A DNA stretch of 64,000 nucleotides from Flammeovirgaceae bacterium UBA1842 (lineage in GTDB: Bacteria; Bacteroidota; Bacteroidia; Cytophagales; Cyclobacteriaceae), in contig DDIU01000019.1 in assembly GCA_002338655.1 (NCBI GenBank), positions 44,805 through 108,804 of the forward strand. Reading direction: 5' to 3'. The position numbers were made by a program, and so were the translations under genes. Below are positions 1-8,428 of the stretch, one piece after another; position 1 is the first letter of the stretch, and each line of letters begins with the position of its first letter. The notes below the pieces were generated by a model. The model ran no database searches and had not been told where the DNA came from. It saw only the letters and a program-made list of their open reading frames with translations.

Positions 1-924
1 TACACCTGTTATCAAAGTAAACCTATATTTTTTTAGATCTCCGATAAACGCCTTCATGTCCCTAGGGTTGGTTATCAGAATGTTTTTGGCTCCAATTTTC
101 ATCATAAAGACCCCATTGACAGTCAGGGCAAAAATGTGATACAATGGAATGGCCGTGACCATGGTTTCTATTTTATCCTTTTCAAGCAATGGACTAAACC
201 AATGGATAATCTGTTCAGTATGTGAAAGAATATTACCGTGTGAAAGCATTGCCCCTTTTGACACCCCTGTAGTTCCTCCTGTATATTGCAGGAAGGCACA
301 ATCCTCAAGGTTTATCTCTGGACGTGATAATGTAAAATCAGCCCCTTTTGAAATCACTTTTTTAAATGGAACAGCATTAGGCAAATGATACGCTGGCACC
401 ATCTTTTTCACATGCTTCACCACAAAATTGACAATACCGCCCTTTATTGTGCCTAACATATCACCCAATTCAGTAACAATCACATGTTTGATATTGGTAT
501 TGGCAATAATCTTTTCAAGATTACCCGCAAAATTGGCCACAATCACAATGGCTTTTACATCAGCGTCCTTAAACTGATGCTCCATTTCGCGTGGCATGTA
601 TAGTGGATTGGTATTTACTACTTTCAACCCTGCCCGAAGGGCGCCTAACATAGCCACAGGATATTGAAGCGAGTTGGGCATTTGGATGGCCAAAGTATCC
701 CCTTTCTTCAAGCCAAATTCGTTTTGAAGGTAAGCGGCAAAATTGTGTGAGTATTTATCCACCTCATTGAATGTCAATGACTTACCCATATTGACAAAGG
801 CCACTTGCTCACCATACTTCGAAAAACATTCTTCGAACATTTCAACCAATGATTTGTGCCTCAATGGTTCAATCTCTGCAGGAATACCTTTAGGGTAACT
901 ATCCACCCACTTAAAATCACTCAT
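1..924 (-). CDS. fadD: Long-chain fatty acid-CoA ligase FadD (5' part only)
   Basis: Activates long-chain fatty acids to acyl-CoA through an acyl-AMP intermediate, the entry step of beta-oxidation and lipid remodelling. The first 308 residues are present; the gene continues beyond base 1. The AMP-binding P-loop YTGGTTGVSKGA lies near 248-300 of the window, and blocks such as NTNPLYMPREMEHQF and LYHIFALT match the FadD subfamily rather than acetyl-CoA synthetases. The ATG at 922-924 gives the FadD-like N-terminus (MSDFKWVDSYPKGIP). It is the first gene of its minus-strand transcript in view, about 120 bp from the end of the ABC permease gene. Recognised from conserved motifs; the C-terminal domain cannot be checked. 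Confidence 0.9.
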   Translation of the reverse strand, partial: MSDFKWVDSYPKGIPAEIEPLRHKSLVEMFEECFSKYGEQVAFVNMGKSLTFNEVDKYSHNFAAYLQNEFGLKKGDTLAIQMPNSLQYPVAMLGALRAGLKVVNTNPLYMPREMEHQFKDADVKAIVIVANFAGNLEKIIANTNIKHVIVTELGDMLGTIKGGIVNFVVKHVKKMVPAYHLPNAVPFKKVISKGADFTLSRPEINLEDCAFLQYTGGTTGVSKGAMLSHGNILSHTEQIIHWFSPLLEKDKIETMVTAIPLYHIFALTVNGVFMMKIGAKNILITNPRDMKAFIGDLKKYRFTLITGV

Positions 925-1047
925 ATATTTGCCGTAATAGTTAATAAACTGCTAAAGATAGAGTTATTCTCAACTCTTGGCAAATAAATATTAGCTCACT
1001 AGCGGCCAGTATTTGTCGCGGAAACTACATTCCCCTACCAGTACCGT

Positions 1048-3456
1048 TTATTCATACCGTAATGACTTCACCGGATTGACCTTCGCTGCTTTAAGTGATT
1101 GATAGCTCACTGTTAACCAAGCAATAACAATGGCTGAAAAGCCGCTGATCCCAAATATCCAATAGCTTATCTCTATCCTATTGGCGAAATCATCGAGCCA
1201 AAGGTTCATGGCATAATAGGCTGGATAAATGGAAAGTACAAAGGCGATGATCACCAGTTTGGCAAACTCTTTTGACATCAATGTGGTGACACTCCAAAGG
1301 CTAGCACCCATTACTTTCCTGATACCAATTTCCTTGGTTCGCTGTTCCGCCATGAAGGCGGCCAATCCAAAAAGACCAAGGCAGGCTATGAAAATGGCAA
1401 TGACTGTGAAAATGGTAAACACCTTACCCAGACGTTGTTCTGCCCTAAATTGTGCATCGAAATCTTCATCCAAGAATGAATATTGTAAAGGCTCTCCAGG
1501 TATAAGTTCTTTCCAGGTAGCCTCAATACCATCTAATACCTTATCGGGACCTTGGCCAGCATAGCGGACATAGAGTACATTACCTTCAGTTCTTAGTGCC
1601 AATACCAATGGGCGCACATTCACTTTTAAGCTTTCAAAATTATAATCCTTAACAACTCCGATTACGTTCATTGGTGGCAGACCTTCATCATTAAAGTTAA
1701 TCAGTTTTTCCTCCAGTGGGTTTTTCCATCCCAGTTCACGGACAGCCGCCTCATTTAAGACCACAGCACTGCTGTCGGAAGGGAAATCCTTGCTGAAGTA
1801 CCTACCCGCCACTAGCTCAAACCCCAATGTCTTTAGGTGATCATGGTCAGCATAGTATATACCCATGATGTGATCTTGGGCATCTCCGGCTGATCTGAAT
1901 ATGGTGGTATTGTTCACCCCAGGGATCATATTATTGGAATAACTTGTACCAAGTATCCCCGTTTCAGTTTCCAACTCATTTTTAAAGGCCATTGTATTGC
2001 CCTCTAATCGGTTAGTATCTTCAATAATTAGAATATGATCCTTATCGATACCTAAATTTTTATTTTGAATAAATTTCAACTGTTGAAAAACCACAGCCGT
2101 ACAAATAATCAAAACAATAGAGATCCAGAACTGGAAAGTGACCAAAAAACTCCTAATTGTTCCACTCTTCATCCCCGCCCTAAGCTTTCCTTTCAACACC
2201 TCGGTTATCCTGAAACTTGTAAGGTAAAAAGCTGGATAGCTTCCCGCCAACAGACCAACAAAAAGAACCAGTGCCACAAAGGTACTCGCTATGACAGGGG
2301 TAGTAATTAGATTAAAACTCAACTCCTTTCCGGCTAGGGTATTGAAAGCAGGAAGCAGTAGATAAACAGTCAATACAGATAATAATCCGGCTACAATTGC
2401 ATAGATCATAGATTCAGTTAAAAACTGAACGATCAGCGTACCTTTAAATGAGCCCAACGTTTTTCTCAGTCCTACTTCCTTGGCCCGTCCTGCTGACTGA
2501 GCAGTAGTCAAGTTCATGAAATTGATACAGGCCAATAGGATAATAAATAAACCAATTCCGCTTAAAATATATACATAGGATATATCACTTGATGGTTCCA
2601 TTTCATCCTGAAAATTGGACTTTAGGTGAAGGTCATAAAGCGGGAAACTTGAAAGTTCATAAATACCCCCTTCTGCACGAAATTGTTTAAGGGTTTTGCC
2701 CATAAATTGCTCCAGTACTGGAGATACATTTCTTTCCATAATAGGTTCCAACTTGGCATCTACCTCAGCTGCACTACCTGTTTTGCTTAGCACATAGTAA
2801 GTATAGGTGCTGTTGCTTAACCAATTGCCTTCCTGCATCCAAGAGAACGAACTTGTAGAAAGCAGCGCATTGAACTTCAAATGCGTGTCGCTCCTTTGAT
2901 TCTCCACTATGGCTGTTACCTTATATTCCTTCTTGGAATTCCCAATGGACAAAGTCTTATCCAATGCCTCTGGTGCGCTATCAAAATACTTTTCAGCTAG
3001 CTTTTTGGTAAGCACAAGACTATTGGGTTGGATAAGGGCCGTTTCAGGATTGCCATATAAAACTTTAAAGCTAAATACTGAGAAAAAATTAGAGTCTGCT
3101 GCTAATATTTTGTCTTCATTAAAGGCTATGGTACCATTTCTAAATATCCATTCACCCCTTGAATCTACTCGGGTAGCCTCTTCCACTTCAGGTATTTCGG
3201 CTACCAAAGCATTGGCCATGGGATAACTTGTATTAGAGGTATGAACCTCCTGCCCCCCTAATTTACCATGAAGATTTACCCGGTAGATCCGATCACCCTT
3301 CTCATTAAAATGCTCGTAATTAAGCTCTTCATAAATATAAAAAGTGATAAAGAGCGCTCCAGCCAGACCTATTGTCAAGCCAAGGATGTTTATGATTGAA
3401 AAGAATTTGTGTCTTTTGATGTTGCGAATAGCAACCTTGAAATAATTTTTAATCAT
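1048..3456 (-). CDS. ABC transporter permease, MacB/FtsX type (802 aa)
   Basis: Large inner-membrane permease of the MacB/LolCE (type VII) class. Such permeases act as mechanotransmitters that move substrates or lipoproteins from the periplasm outward. There is one N-terminal membrane helix (about residues 20-42), a periplasmic MacB_PCD region, an FtsX domain near 295-410 ending in the coupling motif KEVGLRKTLGS, a second periplasmic region, and a second FtsX domain near 680-800 with KEIGIRKVMGAS. The Bacteroidota double-FtsX layout of about 800 residues is typical. It follows the paralogous permease at 3520-5895 after 63 bp and is probably co-transcribed with the ATPase and adaptor further upstream. 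The substrate is unknown; peptide, antibiotic or lipid export are possible. Confidence 0.9.
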   Translation of the reverse strand: MIKNYFKVAIRNIKRHKFFSIINILGLTIGLAGALFITFYIYEELNYEHFNEKGDRIYRVNLHGKLGGQEVHTSNTSYPMANALVAEIPEVEEATRVDSRGEWIFRNGTIAFNEDKILAADSNFFSVFSFKVLYGNPETALIQPNSLVLTKKLAEKYFDSAPEALDKTLSIGNSKKEYKVTAIVENQRSDTHLKFNALLSTSSFSWMQEGNWLSNSTYTYYVLSKTGSAAEVDAKLEPIMERNVSPVLEQFMGKTLKQFRAEGGIYELSSFPLYDLHLKSNFQDEMEPSSDISYVYILSGIGLFIILLACINFMNLTTAQSAGRAKEVGLRKTLGSFKGTLIVQFLTESMIYAIVAGLLSVLTVYLLLPAFNTLAGKELSFNLITTPVIASTFVALVLFVGLLAGSYPAFYLTSFRITEVLKGKLRAGMKSGTIRSFLVTFQFWISIVLIICTAVVFQQLKFIQNKNLGIDKDHILIIEDTNRLEGNTMAFKNELETETGILGTSYSNNMIPGVNNTTIFRSAGDAQDHIMGIYYADHDHLKTLGFELVAGRYFSKDFPSDSSAVVLNEAAVRELGWKNPLEEKLINFNDEGLPPMNVIGVVKDYNFESLKVNVRPLVLALRTEGNVLYVRYAGQGPDKVLDGIEATWKELIPGEPLQYSFLDEDFDAQFRAEQRLGKVFTIFTVIAIFIACLGLFGLAAFMAEQRTKEIGIRKVMGASLWSVTTLMSKEFAKLVIIAFVLSIYPAYYAMNLWLDDFANRIEISYWIFGISGFSAIVIAWLTVSYQSLKAAKVNPVKSLRYE

Positions 3457-3519
3457 GTTGTTGTTGTTTTGTTGACCTTATTTTTGAGACGATACCTTTA
3501 TTAAAAAGTTACACTCGAT

Positions 3520-5895
3520 TTATTCATTTCTTAGAGAGTCTACCGGATTAGCAGCAGCTGCACCGTAGACTTTTGAACCCACTGTAAGCACAGAGATCAA
3601 AAGAAAAACCAGCCCCGAGGCTATAAATATCATGGCCCCCAACGAAACATGATACGCCCAGATACTGCTCATCAGCCCACCTATCATAAAATAGCTCATT
3701 AAAGAACTCAATGCAATGGCAATTAAAATGATAATGATAAATTGCTTGTTGAGTTTTACTGCTATACTGCCGATGGAGGCACCTAATACCTTACGAATAG
3801 CCACTTCCTTAAGCCTTTTAATAATATTCAATGACACTAATGTGAACAATCCGGAGATGGAGAGAATTAGGGCTACAGAACCTAAAAACCCGAACATCTT
3901 GAGAATATTGTTATTGACAAGTGCCGCTTCAGTAATATCTACATTAAGATATTCGCCATTATAAAGTTTGTTGGGGAATATTTCTTTCCATTTAGCCTCC
4001 ATATAGCTATTGACCGCAATTACTTGTGAAGGCTTGGTGTTTACGGATAAAAACCTATAATCTTTTTTATCTGCCAACCGAAACATAAGTGGCTCAAGTG
4101 GTCGCCAAAGGGCATTGGTATAAATATCATCCACCACACCGACAACAAAAAGTTGAACAGTATCTGCCCAGACAATCCGTTTACCGATAGGGTTGTCCCA
4201 ATTAAATAGCCGAGCAAACTTTTTGGTCACTATGATCGATTCCTTGATATCCGTTTCACTATCTCTATTAAAATTTCTTCCCTCCAACAATCGCATATCC
4301 ATGGTTTTAAGATAGTTATCATCCACATTGAGTATATCTACCTCTTCCTCCTGATCTTCAAATTTTACGGGATCATTTCTATATGACTCCATCAACTGAT
4401 GTTCTGTACCCGAATAGCTTAAAATCCGAGGGTCATTGACAACGGCATTTTTATAAATCTCATAATCATTTGTATTATTAAATACCACATGGATAATACC
4501 ATCCCCTTCGTACCCTAAGTCAAAATCATTTTGATATTGGGCATTTCTTACAAAGGCAACACTGGCTATAATGGCCAGTAGTGCTATTGTAAGTTGAAGT
4601 GAAAGCAAAGTTTTAGTGAATGGGCTCGTTCCACCAAATTTTTGAGTGCCCTTAAGGATACTCACCGGCTCGAATTTACTAATGTAGAATGCCGGATAGC
4701 TACCTGCAATTACACCTGTAATAATCAGCAGCAAAAACAAAAAGCCGATTAAGCCAAGATCCTCAGTATAACTCAGTTTGATTTCTAGGAAATCCCACAT
4801 TTGGCTATAAGCCGGAACAAAAAACTCAGCAATAATAAGCCCGATTATCATCGCCATTAAGCATAAAAGTATGTTTTCGACAAGAAACTGTCTGATCAAT
4901 TGCGACCTTAATCCACCCATCACTTTTCTTAAGCCAATTTCTTTGAGCCTAGTGCCAGAGATGGCAATACTGGTATTGGTGAAGTTGAAACAGGCCAATA
5001 ACAACAAGAGGCCTGACATGATCAAAGGAGCCATTACGGCAGCAGAAGGAAGCCCTTCACGGGTAGAAGATCCCACTTGCAATTTTTCATCCCTGATCGC
5101 CATCCCTTTAAATGGGTCTAAATAGTAACTGGTAATCTGAAAATCTTCACGGGCTTTATTTTGAGGTTCAATATATGCCTGTAGTTGTTTCTCAATGATT
5201 GGAATCCTACTGGGGTCTTTCAATTCAATAAAAGTAGTATTCCATACTTGCCAATTACCTTTGTCATTGTCATCCTTATAACTCAAAAAGTAATTGTCAT
5301 AATTGGTTATGGCTTCCACAAACATAAAACTGGAATTGGAAGCTTGTTTTTTAAACACTCCTGCCACTACATAGTCCCTGACACCGCTATCCAGAACATG
5401 AGTTATGCTTTTACCTAGTGGATCTTCCTGTCCAAAATATTTAATTGCTAAATCATCACTTATATAGATATTGGAGTTGTCAGTAAGGTCTACTGATCCC
5501 GATACCATTTCGAAGGTGAACATTTCCAAAAAATTGGGATCAACGTATGAAATGCCTGTGCCGAAAAAATCATCCCCTATTCTAATATTAGCTCCTCTCC
5601 TTTCATATTGGGCGAGTTTATCAATATCCTTGATGTTCTCCTCAATTATCCTACCCATCGGTCGCGGAGTATATCCCAAAAGCCTTGTACGATCCTGAAA
5701 TATCCGTTTACTATTGATCCGATAGATTTTATCAGCATTTTTATGCTCGACATCAAATTTTTGATTATAATCGAAATTTAAGTAGGCTACAATACAGCAA
5801 GATATGGCCACAGCTAGGCCCAATACATTGATGGTAACAAAACCCTTGCGTTTCCAAAGGCTTCGAAAGGTGATTTTTAAGTAGTTTTTGATCAT
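3520..5895 (-). CDS. ABC transporter permease, MacB/FtsX type (791 aa)
   Basis: Paralogue of the next gene with the same plan: N-terminal helix (about 18-40), MacB_PCD periplasmic domain, FtsX domain around 285-410 with KEIGLRKVMGG, second periplasmic domain, C-terminal FtsX domain with KEVAIRKVLGAS. The two permeases probably pair, as a heterodimer or as alternatives, with the single ATPase at 6155-6844. The ATG at 5893-5895 sits 259 bp downstream of that ATPase. This gap holds two perfect palindromes, so the permeases may be separated from the adaptor/ATPase message by attenuation or RNA processing. Sequence identity to the other permease is modest by eye, which points to an old duplication. 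Confidence 0.9.
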   Translation of the reverse strand: MIKNYLKITFRSLWKRKGFVTINVLGLAVAISCCIVAYLNFDYNQKFDVEHKNADKIYRINSKRIFQDRTRLLGYTPRPMGRIIEENIKDIDKLAQYERRGANIRIGDDFFGTGISYVDPNFLEMFTFEMVSGSVDLTDNSNIYISDDLAIKYFGQEDPLGKSITHVLDSGVRDYVVAGVFKKQASNSSFMFVEAITNYDNYFLSYKDDNDKGNWQVWNTTFIELKDPSRIPIIEKQLQAYIEPQNKAREDFQITSYYLDPFKGMAIRDEKLQVGSSTREGLPSAAVMAPLIMSGLLLLLACFNFTNTSIAISGTRLKEIGLRKVMGGLRSQLIRQFLVENILLCLMAMIIGLIIAEFFVPAYSQMWDFLEIKLSYTEDLGLIGFLFLLLIITGVIAGSYPAFYISKFEPVSILKGTQKFGGTSPFTKTLLSLQLTIALLAIIASVAFVRNAQYQNDFDLGYEGDGIIHVVFNNTNDYEIYKNAVVNDPRILSYSGTEHQLMESYRNDPVKFEDQEEEVDILNVDDNYLKTMDMRLLEGRNFNRDSETDIKESIIVTKKFARLFNWDNPIGKRIVWADTVQLFVVGVVDDIYTNALWRPLEPLMFRLADKKDYRFLSVNTKPSQVIAVNSYMEAKWKEIFPNKLYNGEYLNVDITEAALVNNNILKMFGFLGSVALILSISGLFTLVSLNIIKRLKEVAIRKVLGASIGSIAVKLNKQFIIIILIAIALSSLMSYFMIGGLMSSIWAYHVSLGAMIFIASGLVFLLISVLTVGSKVYGAAAANPVDSLRNE

Positions 5896-6085
5896 AGTGT
5901 TGTTAATTGAGCATGCCTTGGAGGCAAGCGGATTTCGACCTTATTTAAACCAGAGAAGTAAACCTTCCCAATATTTTGAGTTCTTGACCTTGACTATTAG
6001 ATGACTACACTTTATTACCAAAGGTTGCATGGTCATCAAATTTTATTTACCGAGTACCTTGCAATACACAGTAATATTTGAAAAG

Positions 6086-6108
6086 AATAACGGCTTGAAG
6101 CCGTTATT
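6086..6108. repeat. 23-bp palindrome, possible terminator
   Basis: An 11-bp perfect inverted repeat (aataacggctt / aagccgttatt) around one central base, GC-rich at its core. Read on the minus strand it is followed by cttttc, so it could act as a weak intrinsic terminator or stabilise the 3' end of the adaptor/ATPase transcript. It lies four bases from a second, longer palindrome. Confidence 0.7.
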
Positions 6109-6112
6109 TTAA

Positions 6113-6148
6113 AAGTCATCCGATAGATTTAAATCTATCGGATGACTT
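6113..6148. repeat. 36-bp perfect palindrome
   Basis: Left arm aagtcatccgatagattt at 6113-6130 and its exact reverse complement at 6131-6148 meet with no spacer, giving 18 perfect base pairs. It ends seven bases from the ATPase stop codon. It could form a hairpin in RNA that separates expression of ATPase and permeases, or be a dispersed repeat; the core catccgat recurs in the palindrome at 61196-61230. Confidence 0.8.
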
Positions 6149-6154
6149 CAGTTA

Positions 6155-6844
6155 TTAAATATGGAATTGCTCCTTGATATTCTCAGTAACCACCTTACCA
6201 TCAAAAAGATTGATGATCCTGTGTGCATAGTTAGCATCATATGGTGAGTGAGTTACCATGATGATGGTTGTTCCTTCCTCATTCAATTCAGCTAATAATT
6301 TCATCACCTCTTCCCCATTGGCCGAATCAAGATTACCAGTAGGTTCATCGGCAAGTATTACTCTAGGTTTAGCCACAATAGCCCTTGCTATAGCTACCCT
6401 TTGCTGCTGACCACCAGAAAGTTGTTGAGGGAAATGGTTTCTTCTGTGCATGATGTTCATTCGCTCAAGCACCTCTTCCACTCTTTGCTTTCTTTCAGCA
6501 GAAGGTACTTTTAAGTATAAAAGTGGAAGTTCTACGTTTTCAAAAACAGTCAATTCATCAATTAAATTAAAGCTTTGGAATACGAATCCAATAGAGCCTT
6601 TTCTTAATTGTGCGCGCTGTCTTTCAGAATATTTAGAAACCTCATGGTCACCAAAATGGTACTCCCCATCAGTTGGGTTATCCAATAATCCAAGGATATT
6701 CAATAACGTGGATTTACCACATCCTGAAGGTCCCATTATGGCAACAAATTCACCTTCTTTTATTTCAATGTTAATGCTGTTCAAAGCTGTTGTCTCTACT
6801 TCATCAGTAGTATAGACTTTTTGCAAGTTTTTAATTTTAATCAT
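6155..6844 (-). CDS. ABC transporter ATP-binding protein, LolD/MacB type
   Basis: Cytoplasmic ATPase that powers the adjoining FtsX-type permeases. Walker A is GPSGCGKS (residues 38-45), the Q-loop glutamine is at 90, the signature LSGGQQQR is at 142-149, Walker B is VILADEP (162-168) followed by the D-loop, and the H-loop MVTH is close to residue 197. At 229 residues it is the normal length for the LolD/MacB-N/FtsE group, and the extended Q-loop region FVFQSFNLIDELT is typical of it. It starts 39 bp after the adaptor gene, so the two are surely one operon. All catalytic elements are intact. Confidence 0.93.
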   Translation of the reverse strand: MIKIKNLQKVYTTDEVETTALNSINIEIKEGEFVAIMGPSGCGKSTLLNILGLLDNPTDGEYHFGDHEVSKYSERQRAQLRKGSIGFVFQSFNLIDELTVFENVELPLLYLKVPSAERKQRVEEVLERMNIMHRRNHFPQQLSGGQQQRVAIARAIVAKPRVILADEPTGNLDSANGEEVMKLLAELNEEGTTIIMVTHSPYDANYAHRIINLFDGKVVTENIKEQFHI

Positions 6845-6883
6845 TTGAGTAAGTTTTTAATTTTTGTTCAAGTTGTTTGACCA

Positions 6884-8137
6884 TTATTTATTTAACATAA
6901 GTACTTCGTTGTCTCCAAAATTGTCATACGATGAGGTAATCACCCTATCACCAGGTTGTAGACCTTCCAGCACTTCAAAGTGTTCGGTATTCTTTCTGCC
7001 TAATCTTATATTTCTTTTTTCGGCTTTGGTTCCATCTTTATCCACTACAAATACCCAATTGCCTCCTGTATCCTTATAAAATCCCCCCACTGGCAACAAC
7101 AGCTCTTCAGATGACAATCCCAATTCTATTCTTAATCTCAATGACTGTCCCCTTCTTATTCCATCAGGTGCTTCCCCCACAAATTGCATGTCCACCTGAA
7201 ACCTGCCATTATTAATATTAGGATAAATATAAGTAATCACAAGTTCATAATTTCCCCCTGCAAAGTTTGTAGTAGCCTTTAACCCTGTAGAAATTCGAGG
7301 TAAATACAGTTCATCAATGAGTGCACTAACTTTATAACTACCTACTTTATCCACCTGACCCAAACGCTGACCTGGGTTTACAGTTTGCCCTTCATATAAC
7401 TGTGGTGCAGTAAGTTGCCCATCAATAGGCGATTTTATAATCAGGTTATCCAAAATTTTTGATACCCCATTTAAACTTTCCATCATCCTACGCTCCGATT
7501 GATTTAACTGTACCAGTTGTGTCATTCTTGAAATGGAATCACTTCTATAACTCTTATAAGTGATCTCCCTTCTCTTAAGATTGTATTCATAGTTGGCTTC
7601 AGTCTGCTCAAACTCCTGCTTGGCGATCAGTTTCTTTTCAAACAATACTTTCTGCCGCTTATATTGCGGTTCCAAAATATTCAATTGATTTTCAATCAAA
7701 GCCAGCGTTTGTTGCTGCTGCAAATCATTTTGCTCCAATTGCAATCTGGTTTGTCTCAACCTATTGATACTTTCATTTAAACTGGCCTCTTGGCTCAATA
7801 CACTCAATTCCCTATTTAAGTTAGATAGCTCAACAATGACATCGCCTTTTTTCAGCATTGCCCCACTTTCTTTGAGTATTCTTTTTATTTGACCACCTTC
7901 AATAGCATCAAGAAAGAATGTTACACTGGGTTCAACCGTCCCAGTTTGTGGAATAAATTCCTGAAAAACACCTCGTTGCACATCTGCAATTGTAATTTTC
8001 TCTACCTCTACGTTCAGTTTGGAGCGTCTATCTGCGAACAATAATTGATAGCCAACAAATACCACTAGTAAGGTGGCACCCCCTATGGTGGCAATCCTTT
8101 TTAATGTCCAGGTCTTCTTTTTTATTTTCTTATCCAT
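6884..8137 (-). CDS. Periplasmic adaptor (membrane fusion) protein, HlyD/MacA-like
   Basis: Adaptor that would bridge the inner-membrane ABC transporter to an outer-membrane channel. There is a membrane anchor at about residues 12-30, a lipoyl/barrel-sandwich half (GGQIKRILKESGAMLKKGD), a long coiled-coil hairpin around residues 105-215, the second lipoyl half (IKSPIDGQLTAPQLYEGQTV), and beta-barrel and membrane-proximal domains at the C-terminus. The start chosen is ATG at 8135-8137; the codon before it is TTG. It is the first gene of the export operon. A sigma-54-like promoter lies 26-43 bp upstream. No outer-membrane TolC partner is encoded in the window. Confidence 0.9.
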   Translation of the reverse strand: MDKKIKKKTWTLKRIATIGGATLLVVFVGYQLLFADRRSKLNVEVEKITIADVQRGVFQEFIPQTGTVEPSVTFFLDAIEGGQIKRILKESGAMLKKGDVIVELSNLNRELSVLSQEASLNESINRLRQTRLQLEQNDLQQQQTLALIENQLNILEPQYKRQKVLFEKKLIAKQEFEQTEANYEYNLKRREITYKSYRSDSISRMTQLVQLNQSERRMMESLNGVSKILDNLIIKSPIDGQLTAPQLYEGQTVNPGQRLGQVDKVGSYKVSALIDELYLPRISTGLKATTNFAGGNYELVITYIYPNINNGRFQVDMQFVGEAPDGIRRGQSLRLRIELGLSSEELLLPVGGFYKDTGGNWVFVVDKDGTKAEKRNIRLGRKNTEHFEVLEGLQPGDRVITSSYDNFGDNEVLMLNK

Positions 8138-8162
8138 CAAAAAACTTTATTTGTCTTGCATT

Positions 8163-8180
8163 TGCCAACAAGTGTGCCAA
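8163..8180 (-). promoter_or_regulatory. Sigma-54-like -24/-12 promoter for the export operon
   Basis: On the minus strand the sequence reads TTGGCAC, five bases, then TTGGCA. The -24 box is identical to the sigma-54 consensus TTGGCAC; the -12 box has TTGG where the consensus is TTGC, with exact spacing. The predicted start site is near 8154, giving a leader of about 16 bases before the adaptor ATG at 8137. The divergent gene encodes a sigma-54-dependent activator, which makes the match biologically sensible. Not experimentally tested. Confidence 0.6.
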
Positions 8181-8232
8181 TTGATGAATTGCCCGTCAAG
8201 GCCTATAATCTACAATTCAACAGTCCGCTATC

Positions 8233-8266
8233 GTTCATTCATGGACGTGACCGTCCGCCAGCGAAC
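8233..8266. promoter_or_regulatory. 34-bp interrupted dyad, candidate activator binding site
   Basis: Arms gttc-N6-ggacg and cgtcc-N6-gaac are exactly symmetrical around a four-base centre. Its midpoint is about 95 bp upstream of the predicted sigma-54 start site of the export operon, the usual position for an enhancer bound by an NtrC-family dimer. It also lies upstream of the regulator gene at 8429, so autoregulation is possible. Assignment is inferred from symmetry and position. Confidence 0.5.
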
Positions 8267-8428
8267 AAATAATCGATTGATTCGTATACTTTGTCAAATT
8301 TATTAATTAACATAAACACCGCTAATCAGTTGTTTGAACCCTTTGCTCCTATTAATGTCATTTGTGGTCACGTTCGGTATCAACTTTGATAAGATAGTGG
8401 TTATGTCCAATACAAAGTTTATAAGAAT

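Noticed and set aside
149..388. 79-residue plus-strand frame at the window start
   Set aside because: Antisense to the AMP-binding region of fadD.
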